A stretch of DNA of 64,000 nucleotides, taken from Pelosinus sp. UFO1 (lineage in GTDB: Bacteria; Bacillota; Negativicutes; DSM-13327). The position numbers were made by a program, and so were the translations under genes. Under the pieces are notes generated by a model. That model had not been told where the DNA came from, made no database searches, and saw only the letters and a list, made by a program, of their open reading frames with translations. How positions within the stretch are numbered: the first letter of the stretch is position 1; every line of letters starts with the position of its first letter. Where the stretch lies: contig NZ_CP008852.1 in NCBI RefSeq assembly GCF_000725345.1, positions 1,517,693 through 1,581,692 on the forward strand. The letters run 5' to 3'. Below are positions 50,029 to 59,183 of the stretch, one piece after another.

Positions 50029-51069
50029 ATGAGAAAACTTATGTCTTTGGTATTCATTTTACTTCTTTCCTGTCTACTTCTTGTTGGTTGCGGCGGTGGC
50101 AATTCGAAAGCAACTACGGAAAAACCTGCGGCAGAAAAAACAGATAAACTTGTTGTTTATTGTCCCCATCCATTAACGTTTATCAATCCATTAGTAAGTG
50201 AGTTTGAAAAACAAAGCGGCATAAAAGTAGAAGTTGTGGCGGCTGGTAGTGGTGAATTATTAAAACGGGTAGAATCGGAAAAAGCAAATCCGTTAGGTGA
50301 TATTTTCTGGGGTGGATCCCTTGGTACAATGAAACCGAAAGCAAATTTATTTGAGAAATATACTTCCGCTAATGAAGATAAGGTACAACAGGCATTTAAG
50401 AATACAGAAGGTACTTTAACTCGGTTTACGGATATTCCAAGTGTGATTATGGTCAATACAAATTTAATTGGCGATATAAAGGTTGAAGGTTATGAGGACT
50501 TACTAAATCCGAAATTGAAAGGGAAAATTGCATTTTGTGATCCAGCGAAATCATCTTCATCTTATGAACATTTAATTAATATGCTCTATGCGATGGGGAA
50601 AGGTGACCCTGAAAAAGGCTGGGATTATGTAAAAGCACTTTGTGCAAATCTAAATGGTAAATTACTTAGTGGCTCTTCGGCTGTTTATAAAGGAGTGGCT
50701 GATGGTGAATATGCTGTGGGTTGTACCTTTGAAGAAGGCGGCGCACAATATGTTGCCGATGGTGCTCCAGTAAAGCTGGTTTATATGAAAGAAGGCGTTA
50801 TTTCTAAACCAGATGGTGTTTACATCATAAAAAATGCTAAAAACATGGAAAATGCAAAGAAATTTATTGATTTTATTACAAGTAAAGATGCGCAGACCAT
50901 TATCGTACAACAGTTACATAGACGTTCGGTCCGTACTGATGTTGAACCTCCAAAAGGCTTAATTGAAAAAGCTAAAATCAATATTATAAATGATGATGAA
51001 AAAGTTGTTGTAGCAAATCAAAGACAATGGCTGGATAAATTCAAAGACATATTTACCAGCGTTAACTGA
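50029..51069 (+). CDS. AfuA/FbpA-like ABC substrate-binding lipoprotein
   Basis: The 346-residue protein has a lipoprotein signal (SLVFILLLSCLLLVGCGGGN, lipobox LLVGC) and an iron(III)/2-aminoethylphosphonate-type binding fold: LVVYCPHPLTFINPLVSEFE, GDIFWGGSLGTMKPK, FTDIPSVIMVNT, IAFCDPAKSSSSYEHL, AVGCTFEEGGAQYVADGAP and AKKFIDFITSKDAQ. The AfuA branch was shown in Actinobacillus to bind hexose phosphates rather than iron. A Cof-type phosphatase and a YesM/YesN system in the same cluster fit a phosphorylated ligand. I chose the ATG at 50029 (TGGAGG upstream). Confidence 0.86.
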   Translation: MRKLMSLVFILLLSCLLLVGCGGGNSKATTEKPAAEKTDKLVVYCPHPLTFINPLVSEFEKQSGIKVEVVAAGSGELLKRVESEKANPLGDIFWGGSLGTMKPKANLFEKYTSANEDKVQQAFKNTEGTLTRFTDIPSVIMVNTNLIGDIKVEGYEDLLNPKLKGKIAFCDPAKSSSSYEHLINMLYAMGKGDPEKGWDYVKALCANLNGKLLSGSSAVYKGVADGEYAVGCTFEEGGAQYVADGAPVKLVYMKEGVISKPDGVYIIKNAKNMENAKKFIDFITSKDAQTIIVQQLHRRSVRTDVEPPKGLIEKAKINIINDDEKVVVANQRQWLDKFKDIFTSVN

Positions 51070-51086
51070 TCGTTTCATTATTTAAT

Positions 51087-51118
51087 ACAGCCCACGCAAT
51101 TTATTTGTTGTGGGCTGT
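51087..51118 (+). terminator. Attenuating hairpin between binding-protein and ATPase genes
   Basis: ACAGCCCAC (51087-51095) pairs with GTGGGCTGT (51110-51118), followed by AATTATA. Such partial terminators after a binding-protein gene usually lower expression of the transporter genes behind it. Confidence 0.65.
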
Positions 51119-51159
51119 AATTATACAAGATTGTTAGAAGTTTGAACGGAGGTTTACAT

Positions 51160-52275
51160 ATGAGTGTCGCAATTCACATCGACCATGTAATCAAAAGATA
51201 TGACCAAATAACGATTATCCCCGATTTATCAGCACATATTAAAAATGGTGAGTTCTTCACTTTACTGGGTCCATCGGGTTGTGGTAAGACGACTTTACTG
51301 AGAATGATTGCAGGTTTTAATAGTATTGAAGGAGGAAAAATTAAGTTTGATGATTTGCTGATCAACGATATTCCAACACACAAGCGTAATATCGGAATGG
51401 TATTTCAAAGTTATGCAATATTTCCTCATTTAACTGTACGAGAAAATGTAGAATATGGTTTGAAGTTACGCGGATTAGAAAAGGAAAAAATGAAAAAGAA
51501 AGTTGATGATATTTTAAAGGTAGTAAAAATAGAAGAATATCAAGACCGCTTACCTGAACGACTTTCTGGAGGGCAACAACAGCGTGTTGCATTAGCAAGA
51601 GCAATAGTGATTCATCCAAGTGTACTCTTAATGGATGAGCCCCTTTCCAATTTAGATGCAAAGCTTCGAGTGGAAATGCGGAGTGCAATTCGAGATGTGC
51701 AAAACCAAGTGGGAATTACCACTGTTTATGTAACCCATGATCAGGAGGAAGCATTAGCTATTTCAGATAGAATCGCAGTTATGCAAACCGGTGTAATCCA
51801 GCAAATTGGGAAACCCCAATCAATTTATACAAGGCCTTATAATGTATTTGTATCTACATTTATCGGTCATTCTAATTTATTTATAGGCAAAATAAAAGTG
51901 GATGCAATTAAAACATTTGTTGTATTTGGAGACGGTTATCAAATACAAATGGATAACCTAGGTTCGGTAGAAGCTGGGCAAGATGTTATTATTTCTGTTA
52001 GGCCAGAAGAATTTTCTGTACAGGAAGATGGCATACAATGTAATATTAGTTCTCGAGTATTTCTTGGAAAATACGTAAATTATACGCTTACGTTTCCTCC
52101 TGAAATGCTACTTCCCAATCAACCATCAATTGAATTTTCGCAAGATTTAGGGCATGCGGAAAGGATCTTTGAGGTTGGTGATAGCGTTACTCTTCGCCCG
52201 AATAAAGCAAAAATTAATGTTTTTACAGCAGATCAAACTATGAATTTAATTGAGGATGTGAAGCAGTATGAATAA
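51160..52275 (+). CDS. AfuC/PotA-like ABC transporter ATPase
   Basis: The 371-residue protein has an importer-type ATPase domain (Walker A GPSGCGKTT, Q-loop FQSYAIFPHLT, signature LSGGQQQRVALARAI, Walker B VLLMDEPLSNLDAKLR, switch histidine in VTHDQEEA) and a C-terminal TOBE-type domain (VRPEEFSVQEDG). It powers the permease encoded next. I chose the ATG at 51160 (CGGAGG upstream) over one six codons earlier. The permease gene overlaps its end by 8 bases. Confidence 0.92.
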   Translation: MSVAIHIDHVIKRYDQITIIPDLSAHIKNGEFFTLLGPSGCGKTTLLRMIAGFNSIEGGKIKFDDLLINDIPTHKRNIGMVFQSYAIFPHLTVRENVEYGLKLRGLEKEKMKKKVDDILKVVKIEEYQDRLPERLSGGQQQRVALARAIVIHPSVLLMDEPLSNLDAKLRVEMRSAIRDVQNQVGITTVYVTHDQEEALAISDRIAVMQTGVIQQIGKPQSIYTRPYNVFVSTFIGHSNLFIGKIKVDAIKTFVVFGDGYQIQMDNLGSVEAGQDVIISVRPEEFSVQEDGIQCNISSRVFLGKYVNYTLTFPPEMLLPNQPSIEFSQDLGHAERIFEVGDSVTLRPNKAKINVFTADQTMNLIEDVKQYE

Positions 52276-53923
52276 AAAACTGCTTAGATGGGATTTTTGG
52301 ACATCAGTAACGATTTTATCTGTTGTTGTATTTGCACTATTTTTAATTTATCCTTTATTCTCTTTGTTTATTAGTAGTTTTCAAGATCCAGCTACAGGGT
52401 CTTTTACAATGGAGAATTTCGCTAAATTTTTCAGAAAAAAATATTACTATCAGTCATTGATCAACAGTATGTGGGTTACTACTTGTGTTACCATACTTTC
52501 AATTATAATTGGAATGACACTTGCCTATTTTATGACGGCGTTCAAGGTGAAAGGCAAGGGGCTAGTTGAAGTATTTGTGATTATTTCCATGTTGTCACCA
52601 CCCTTTATAGGTGCTTATTCTTGGGTGCTATTAGGTGGGCGAAGCGGAATACTTACTCAGTTTTTCTCCGAATTATTTCAAATGGAATGGCCATCTATTT
52701 ATGGGTTTAGTGGTATACTCTTGGTACTTACATTAAAACTTTACCCTTTTATTTATTTGTATGTTTCAGGTGCGCTAAAAAAGATTGATGCATCCCTAAT
52801 CGAAGCGGCAGAAAGCCTAGGATGCAGTGGCATAAAAAAAATAGCAACCGTGATTATGCCACTGTTGTTACCCACAATGCTTGCTGGTGCATTGATGGTT
52901 TTCATGAACGCATTAGCCGATTTTGGTACACCAATGCTTATTGGTGAGGGATTTAATGTTATGCCTGTTATGATTTATTCTGAGTTTATTAATGAAGTAG
53001 GCGGACAGGCCAATTTTGCTGCAGCCATGGCAACATTAATGGTTATTCTTACTTCAATAATTTTCTTATTACAAAAATACGTTGTCAATCGAAAATCTTT
53101 TACAATGAGCTCTCTTAGACCTATGCAGGCGAAACAATTGCCAGGATTAAAAAATATTGTTATGCATATAGGTATTTATTTATTAGTGTTTGTATCGATG
53201 ATTCCACAATTTACTGTCATGTATACGTCCTTTTTAAAAACAAACGGGCAAATTTTTGTGCCAGGTTTTTCTTTGAATAGTTATGTTACCGTTTTTAAGA
53301 ACTTGACTTTAGCAATTACCAATACTTATGTTTATTCCTTTATTGCAATTTTGATCATTGTCATACTAGGCATGCTTGTAGCTTATATTACGACACGGAG
53401 AAAAAGCTGGCTTACAGATATTATTGATACACTGACCATGTTTCCCTATATTATTCCTGGGTCAGTGCTTGGGATAACCTTGCTCCTGGCGTTTAATGAA
53501 GATCCGTTGATCTTATCTGGTACAGCAATGATTATTATTGTTTCTTTAGTAATTCGGCGTTTACCATATACCTTGCGTTCAAGCTCAGCAATTTTGTATC
53601 AAATCAGCCCCAGTGTTGAAGAGGCATCGATTAGTCTTGGTGCGTCACCGTTGCGGACTTTCTTTAAAATAACGGCGGTAATGATGATACCGGGTGTATT
53701 ATCGGGAGCGATTCTGAGCTGGATTACTTGTATTAATGAATTGAGTTCATCGGTAATTTTGTACACCGGTGGAACAAAAACAATGTCAGTTGCCATTTAT
53801 ACAGAAGTAATTCGTGCAAGCTATGGTACTGCGGCGGCACTCTCTACAATATTGACGTTGACGACCGTTTTTGCATTGCTTTTATTTTTTAAGGTTTCCG
53901 GCAGTAAGGATATTAGTTTATAA
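52268..53923 (+). CDS. AfuB-like ABC permease, two fused membrane halves
   Basis: The 551-residue protein has about twelve membrane helices and two EAA coupling loops: LIEAAESLGCSGIKKIATVI in the first half and VEEASISLGASPLRTFFKIT in the second. This is the duplicated, single-chain form typical of FbpB/AfuB permeases. The ATG lies in the ATPase gene end, showing translational coupling. It acts with the lipoprotein at 50029 and the ATPase at 51160. Confidence 0.93.
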   Translation: MNKKLLRWDFWTSVTILSVVVFALFLIYPLFSLFISSFQDPATGSFTMENFAKFFRKKYYYQSLINSMWVTTCVTILSIIIGMTLAYFMTAFKVKGKGLVEVFVIISMLSPPFIGAYSWVLLGGRSGILTQFFSELFQMEWPSIYGFSGILLVLTLKLYPFIYLYVSGALKKIDASLIEAAESLGCSGIKKIATVIMPLLLPTMLAGALMVFMNALADFGTPMLIGEGFNVMPVMIYSEFINEVGGQANFAAAMATLMVILTSIIFLLQKYVVNRKSFTMSSLRPMQAKQLPGLKNIVMHIGIYLLVFVSMIPQFTVMYTSFLKTNGQIFVPGFSLNSYVTVFKNLTLAITNTYVYSFIAILIIVILGMLVAYITTRRKSWLTDIIDTLTMFPYIIPGSVLGITLLLAFNEDPLILSGTAMIIIVSLVIRRLPYTLRSSSAILYQISPSVEEASISLGASPLRTFFKITAVMMIPGVLSGAILSWITCINELSSSVILYTGGTKTMSVAIYTEVIRASYGTAAALSTILTLTTVFALLLFFKVSGSKDISL

Positions 53924-53974
53924 TGGAGTAACAAACACTGTCATTACAGTAGTTAGCAAAATCGGGGTGAGAAT

Positions 53975-55675
53975 ATGAGTGTAAAGGTTAACCATTTAAA
54001 GGATGAGCTACGGAGAACTTTTACCCTGTATGCACTTATCCCGACTTTTATTATTTCTATTTTTATTTTTGTACTTGGCTTTGCTTATTGGAATATCAAC
54101 GTACTTGAACGCAATCAAAGTAGGCTCAATGCTGCTTGCGAAATGATGAGTACGCTTATTTCCGGTTATATGGAAAAAGCCAACGACATTGCAGCATTAT
54201 GCGATATCAATGAATTGCGTGATAATAAAAGTGCAAGGGTAAAAATGTATGAGAAATTTTATCAATCTACTAATAACATAGGTGTACATACCGACTTTTA
54301 TCTTTTTGATGAGGGGATGAATCGGTTAATATCGAATCAAAAACAGGATCCGGAATTTGCCGAGCTTGCAAGAAGTGCAAATTGGGGGATTATAGGGCAA
54401 ATCCAAAGAAGGCCGTCAGTTCCAATTTTTACTTTTGTTCGTTCTATTACTAGCTTCGGTCCGCAAATGGATCTCGTTATTGGCAAAGCAATACTCGAAA
54501 AAGGTAAAATCACTGGTTATGTTCTCTTTGTTGTGCCGGCAGCACAACTAGTAAGCGCGGTGGCAAACCCCTACGTCCATATTATTGTAAAAGACGGTTA
54601 TGATTATATGCCAATTTGTACAGATGAGTTTTTTTATACTGCAATGAATAAAATGAAAATAGAGTTTAAAAATGCGGATGGTTATTTTTCACTAGCAGAT
54701 AGGAAGTATTATATTAGCAGAAGAGAAATTCTAAATGGTGAGTTAACAGTATTTTCATTGACTTCTGTTGGTGGTATCATCAATCAATTGACTAATGCAT
54801 TGATTATTCTTATTGGCGTATTATTCATATTATCGCTGTCTATCGTAATCAGTGTAAAAAAGCAAGCCGAGGAAAAGACAAAAATGATCGATCAACTTGT
54901 CGAGGCATTTTCAGCTGTGAAAGATGGTAATCTTGATATGCGTCTAACTATTAATACGAATAACGAGTTTCAAATTATTGGTGAAGCTTATAATATGATG
55001 CTTTCCAGCTTAAAAGAGCTCATGCAAACGAACCATGAAAAGGCCAGGGCAACGGTTATTTCCGAGATTAAACAGCTTGAGTCCCAATTTAATCCTCACT
55101 TTTTATTTAATACCTTAGAAAACGTGAAATTCATGATTAAATTGGATCCTGTTGCAGCCAATAAAATGATTGTATCCTTATCTAATTTGCTGCGCTACAG
55201 CATCAATAATAATAGCAGTGAAGTTACAATCAAAGAGGATATGGAATATACGCAAAATTATCTCGATATTCAGAAATATCGATTTGGTCAGCGTCTAAAT
55301 TATATTCTTGATATACCAGAAGAAATTAATAATTGTATTGTTCCTAAGCTAATTATTCAACCCATTATTGAAAATGCTGTAAAATATGGCTTTCGTGCCT
55401 GCCAGCATATGCTTGTAGAAATTAAAATTAGCATTACCCTGAATCAGCTTGCAATTATTATTGCTAACAATGGTACGGAAATTGATGAGCAATCTCTTTA
55501 TGAAATTCGCGAAATGCTATCATCTACGTCAAATTGCTCACAACATACAGGACTTTATAATGTCAATCGACGGATTCAGTTGATGTATGGTGAGTCTTAT
55601 GGATTGGAAATTATGAGTACGCGTCATGAAGGGACTACCGTAAAAATTATTTTGCCAATTCATAAGAAACAGTAA
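53975..55675 (+). CDS. YesM/LytS-type sensor histidine kinase
   Basis: The 566-residue kinase has TM1 (about residues 17-38), a large extracytoplasmic sensor domain (40-268), TM2 (270-290), a HAMP domain, the His_kinase motif with the phospho-histidine in ESQFNPHFLFNTLENVKFMI and an HATPase domain (LIIQPIIENAVKYGF, GLYNVNRRIQLMYGESYGLE). YesM-type kinases normally pair with YesN/AraC regulators to control carbohydrate ABC importers. The response regulator gene follows after 15 bases. The sensor domain may read the ligand directly or via the binding protein. Confidence 0.92.
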   Translation: MSVKVNHLKDELRRTFTLYALIPTFIISIFIFVLGFAYWNINVLERNQSRLNAACEMMSTLISGYMEKANDIAALCDINELRDNKSARVKMYEKFYQSTNNIGVHTDFYLFDEGMNRLISNQKQDPEFAELARSANWGIIGQIQRRPSVPIFTFVRSITSFGPQMDLVIGKAILEKGKITGYVLFVVPAAQLVSAVANPYVHIIVKDGYDYMPICTDEFFYTAMNKMKIEFKNADGYFSLADRKYYISRREILNGELTVFSLTSVGGIINQLTNALIILIGVLFILSLSIVISVKKQAEEKTKMIDQLVEAFSAVKDGNLDMRLTINTNNEFQIIGEAYNMMLSSLKELMQTNHEKARATVISEIKQLESQFNPHFLFNTLENVKFMIKLDPVAANKMIVSLSNLLRYSINNNSSEVTIKEDMEYTQNYLDIQKYRFGQRLNYILDIPEEINNCIVPKLIIQPIIENAVKYGFRACQHMLVEIKISITLNQLAIIIANNGTEIDEQSLYEIREMLSSTSNCSQHTGLYNVNRRIQLMYGESYGLEIMSTRHEGTTVKIILPIHKKQ

Positions 55676-55690
55676 AAGGAGTAAACCGAT

Positions 55691-56497
55691 ATGCTCAAAG
55701 TCTTGATTGTTGAAGATGAAGAAATTATACGCAGAGGACTCGTTTACACCATTGACTGGCTGAGTATGAATTGTACGGTGGTGGGGGCAGCGGAGAATGG
55801 CAAAGAAGGACTTGCGATGCTAAATCGATATGAAACAGATCTAGTTATTGCAGATATTATTATGCCAGAAATGAATGGTATTGAAATGCTTGAAGCAGCA
55901 CAAAGTCTAGAGATTAAACCATTTAGAAGTATCATTTTAACAAGCTACTCTAATTTCGACTATGCACGTAAGGCATTGCATCTGCAGGTAGCAGATTATT
56001 TACTTAAACCTGTAGATGAAGACGAACTTAGAAATACAATTAATAGAATAAGGGGCAGTCTGGAAGAAAATAAAGCATACTCGAATATTGTTGCCCTTAC
56101 CAAAAAGAGAGACATTGGTAAGCTTGTAGATTGGGATGTATATCTGAACAAAGATACCCTGAAAAATAGCTATGTTGCGCAAACTTTATACAAAATTCGG
56201 GATCAGTATAATGAAAAAATTAGTATTGAATCGATTGCTGAGGAGTTTGATGTGAGCGCAAGCTATCTAAGTCGTAAGTTTAAGGAAGCAACGGGACAGA
56301 CTTTTTTAGAACTATTGACACGCTACCGCATTCAGAAGGCAATTGGTTTATTAAAAAAGGGGACTTATCGAGTGTATGAAGTTTCTGATTTGATCGGTTT
56401 TAGTGATTATAAGCATTTTTGCGTAGTATTTAAGAAATATACAAAAACATCTCCTACGGAATTTGTTAAACATATTGGTTGTATTATACATAAATAA
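55691..56497 (+). CDS. YesN-like response regulator with AraC-type HTH
   Basis: The 268-residue protein has a receiver domain (VEDEEI acidic pair, phospho-aspartate in LVIADIIMPEMNG, lysine in ADYLLKPVDEDE) directly joined to an AraC-type double HTH (ISIESIAEEFDVSASYLSRK, then FSDYKHFCVVFKKYTKTSPT). It is much shorter than YesN (about 370 to over 500 residues) because the middle linker is reduced. It probably activates the AfuABC-like operon in response to the adjacent kinase. Confidence 0.92.
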   Translation: MLKVLIVEDEEIIRRGLVYTIDWLSMNCTVVGAAENGKEGLAMLNRYETDLVIADIIMPEMNGIEMLEAAQSLEIKPFRSIILTSYSNFDYARKALHLQVADYLLKPVDEDELRNTINRIRGSLEENKAYSNIVALTKKRDIGKLVDWDVYLNKDTLKNSYVAQTLYKIRDQYNEKISIESIAEEFDVSASYLSRKFKEATGQTFLELLTRYRIQKAIGLLKKGTYRVYEVSDLIGFSDYKHFCVVFKKYTKTSPTEFVKHIGCIIHK

Positions 56498-56514
56498 TGA
56501 AAGGAGCTTGATTT

Positions 56515-57333
56515 GTGAAACCATATCAGGACTTTATCCTTATTACAGATTTAGATGGGACACTTGCAAACAGTGAACATAAAGTTTCACCTAAAAATAT
56601 GGAGGCTATTGCTCATTTTGTAGCGCAAGGCGGACATTTTGCGGTAGCTACTGGACGTACACAAAAAAATGTTGTGTCTTATATAACTGGGCTTGATATT
56701 AATGCACCGTGTATTCTTTATAATGGCGGCGCACTGTTTTCCTGGCAGGAGCAATGCTTTCTTAAAATAAAGCATATGCAAAGCATTGATTTAGCTGATT
56801 ATCTGAGACGCTTAATGGTATTATTTCCACAAATGTGTATTGAAGTTTTTACCGAAGAGCAACTTTATGTAATTACTGATCCTAACAATATTGATGAGCA
56901 TATGGAACGAGAAAAACAAGAGTTCGTTTATGCCGAGATTAGTGATATATTAGAAAAAACTTGGATTAAAGTTATTCTTTGTGACAGCCACGAAAATTTA
57001 CTTGCCAGCCGAAATTTATTAACAGTATTTCATCTAGAGAATAAAACAAATAACTTTTTTTCTGCAGTTACCTATTTAGAAATTGTAGGCAAGCATGTTT
57101 CTAAAGGAAATATGCTGGGTGAATTGCTGAATATGGAAGAGTTCCGCCTTAAGAAAGTGATTGCAGCAGGTGATTTCCAAAATGATATTGAAATGTTACG
57201 GCTTGCGCATTGCGGAGTTGCGCCAGCTAATGCACAAGAGGATGTAAAAAAGGTTGCAGATGTTATTGCAGTAAGTAATGATGATGATTTAATGCATGAC
57301 ATCATATATCGTATCGTACCAACACTGTTGTAG
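56515..57333 (+). CDS. Cof-type HAD-superfamily sugar phosphatase
   Basis: The 272-residue HAD hydrolase has motif I LITDLDGTLANSEHK (nucleophile and acid aspartates), motif II ATGRT, a C2-type cap, the motif III lysine in SKGNMLGEL and motif IV AAGDFQNDIEMLRLA, GVAPANAQEDVK. Family members dephosphorylate sugar phosphates and related metabolites. Start is GTG with AAAGGAG upstream. Being the last gene of the cluster, it could remove phosphate from an imported sugar phosphate or regulate its pool. Confidence 0.9.
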   Translation: MKPYQDFILITDLDGTLANSEHKVSPKNMEAIAHFVAQGGHFAVATGRTQKNVVSYITGLDINAPCILYNGGALFSWQEQCFLKIKHMQSIDLADYLRRLMVLFPQMCIEVFTEEQLYVITDPNNIDEHMEREKQEFVYAEISDILEKTWIKVILCDSHENLLASRNLLTVFHLENKTNNFFSAVTYLEIVGKHVSKGNMLGELLNMEEFRLKKVIAAGDFQNDIEMLRLAHCGVAPANAQEDVKKVADVIAVSNDDDLMHDIIYRIVPTLL

Positions 57334-57344
57334 AAATGAGATGT

Positions 57345-57372
57345 TTGACAAAATAAAAACTTTATGTAATAC
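57345..57372 (+). promoter_or_regulatory. Promoter of the PyrR-controlled leader
   Basis: TTGACA (57345-57350) and TAATAC (57367-57372) are 16 bases apart, about 20 bases before the PyrR-binding hairpin. Confidence 0.65.
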
Positions 57373-57390
57373 TTAGCTAAATAAATAATG

Positions 57391-57514
57391 TCCTTTAAGA
57401 CAGTCCTGTGAGGCTGGCAAGGGAATGGTCCATACTATGCTGCATTGTAACTATTTGCAGCCATATTACGGCTAAGTAAGCTTCCTTCCAGATAATGGAT
57501 AGGAAGCTTTTTTG
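57391..57514 (+). promoter_or_regulatory. PyrR-type pyr attenuator upstream of the MFS gene
   Basis: TCCTTTAAGACAGTCCTGTG, then AGGCTGGCAAGGG (57391-57423), carries the conserved PyrR-binding loop (AGTCC-TGTG-AGGCT) closed by CCTT/AAGG. An alternative antiterminator region follows (GCAGCCATATTACGGCTAAG), then the terminator AAGCTTCCT (57478-57486) paired with AGGAAGCTT (57501-57509) and a T7 run. UMP-bound PyrR would favour termination, switching the downstream transporter off when pyrimidines are plentiful. Confidence 0.85.
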
Positions 57515-57545
57515 ATGTTAAAAAAAGTTTCGAGGAGAGTGTAGA

Positions 57546-58892
57546 ATGAACGCAAATACGAGAGTAATTGACAGAGAACTAGACCCTTTTTCTACTTCCA
57601 ATGGGATGTGCCAAAGTGATGCAGTATCTACAGTACATTATCGCTGGAAGGTACTGATTGCTTCCGTAATGGGGTATTCCATGGACGGGCTTGATATGCT
57701 AATCTTATCTTTTGTGATGACTGCCGTCATGAGTACCTTTGGGTTAAGTTTGGCAGAAGGCGGGCTTGTAGCCACCATTACTTTGATGGGAGCAGTTATA
57801 GGGGGATACATATTTGGGATTTTAGCAGACTACCAAGGAAGGGTTAAAGTATTTTCTCTTACTATCATTATTTTTTCTGTGTTTACTGGCTTAACAGCCT
57901 TTGCAAACAGTTTTACGGAATTAAATATATATCGCTTCTTAGCGGGTCTCGGCTTAGGAGGAGAATTTGGTATAGGAATGACGTTGGTCGCTGAAACTTG
58001 GCCAAAAGAAAAACGGGCAAGAGCGTCAGGGGGTGTAGCTATCGGCTGGCAATTAGGAGTTTTAGCCGCTGCTGCCGTTAGTGCTTACGTTTTGCCTGCC
58101 TATGGGTGGAGGGCAGTATTTTTAGTAGGTGCCTTACCAGCCGTATTCGCGGCATGGGCGAGATGGGGCCTTGAAGAACCCCAGATGTGGGTAAAGAAAA
58201 ATCAGATGAAGAATATGCTTCGTGAAAAGTTGAGTAGGAATGAACCCTTAACTGAAGAGGAAAAAGCAATATATAACCAAGCAGCAAAATTTCCATTGTT
58301 ACATTTGTTTGCCAATCGGAAAATCACGATTACAACATTAGGCCTTACCGTGATGACTAGTGTCCAAAATATCGGCTATTACGGTATTATGATTTGGTTG
58401 CCGACAATTCTTATGAACAAACATGGATTGAACTTAAATAAAACCAGTGCATGGATGGCGGCAACTGTTTTAGGAATGATGGTTGGTATTGCTGTGTTTG
58501 GCTACTTTGCAGATAAAGTTGGTAGACGACCAGCATATATAACCTTTCAACTTATGTCGGCTATTTGCATCTGGATCTACTCTGGTTTGTCTGATCCTAT
58601 TCATCTACTGTTCGGTGGAGCTATTCTAGGATTCTTTTGTAATGGAATGATGGCAGGATATGGAGCATTGCTTTCCGAAAATTATCCTACTGAGGCCCGT
58701 TCCACAGCAGAGAACTTTATCTTCAACACGGGAAGAGCGGTAGGAGGATTTGCTCCGGTGGCCATTGGAATGTTGGCCGCCCAGTATACACTTTCTGGTG
58801 CTTTAGCCTTATTAGCCTTTATATATATAGCCGCAGCGATTAATGTATACTTCCTGATTCCAGAAACCAAAGGTAAAGAATTAATTGAGTAA
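57546..58892 (+). CDS. MFS transporter under PyrR control
   Basis: The 448-residue protein has twelve predicted membrane helices and the major-facilitator loop motif GILADYQGRVKV, repeated in the second half as FGYFADKVGRRPAY. It also has FLAGLGLGGEFGIG and PETKGKELIE, as in the aromatic acid:H+ symporter (AAHS) and sugar-porter-like group. A PyrR attenuator directly upstream points to a pyrimidine or its precursor (orotate, dihydroorotate, uracil) as likely substrate, but the sequence alone suggests organic acids. GAGGAGAG precedes the ATG. It is monocistronic. Confidence 0.88.
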   Translation: MNANTRVIDRELDPFSTSNGMCQSDAVSTVHYRWKVLIASVMGYSMDGLDMLILSFVMTAVMSTFGLSLAEGGLVATITLMGAVIGGYIFGILADYQGRVKVFSLTIIIFSVFTGLTAFANSFTELNIYRFLAGLGLGGEFGIGMTLVAETWPKEKRARASGGVAIGWQLGVLAAAAVSAYVLPAYGWRAVFLVGALPAVFAAWARWGLEEPQMWVKKNQMKNMLREKLSRNEPLTEEEKAIYNQAAKFPLLHLFANRKITITTLGLTVMTSVQNIGYYGIMIWLPTILMNKHGLNLNKTSAWMAATVLGMMVGIAVFGYFADKVGRRPAYITFQLMSAICIWIYSGLSDPIHLLFGGAILGFFCNGMMAGYGALLSENYPTEARSTAENFIFNTGRAVGGFAPVAIGMLAAQYTLSGALALLAFIYIAAAINVYFLIPETKGKELIE

Positions 58893-58983
58893 TTAAAAGA
58901 CGGGTGACTCAAGAGAACAATCTTTCTAGGGGGCTAGAAAAGCCAATTCTGAAAAATCACTATTCAATCAAATACAGAATCCG

Positions 58984-59020
58984 AACTCCTGCAAGGCATT
59001 CAGCTTTGCAGGAGTTTATA
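58984..59020 (+). terminator. Terminator of the MFS gene
   Basis: AACTCCTGCAA (58984-58994) pairs with TTGCAGGAGTT (59006-59016), followed by TATATAT. Confidence 0.75.
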
Positions 59021-59183
59021 TATATATGGTAAATTAAGTATAATAACAGATTTGCTTTATCTCAAAATGGAATGCGTACTAATTCAAACCTAGAAAAGGA
59101 TTGTAAAAATTCGGTAGAAATATATCCGGTTGTATAGAGTTCTAATCAAATCGTTTTTGATCTGTAAAGAAGGAGTGGTAAAT

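Noticed and set aside
50029-53923. Iron(III) ABC importer in the Fur regulon
   Set aside because: No Fur box lies upstream, and the linked YesM/YesN and HAD genes argue for an organic phosphorylated ligand.
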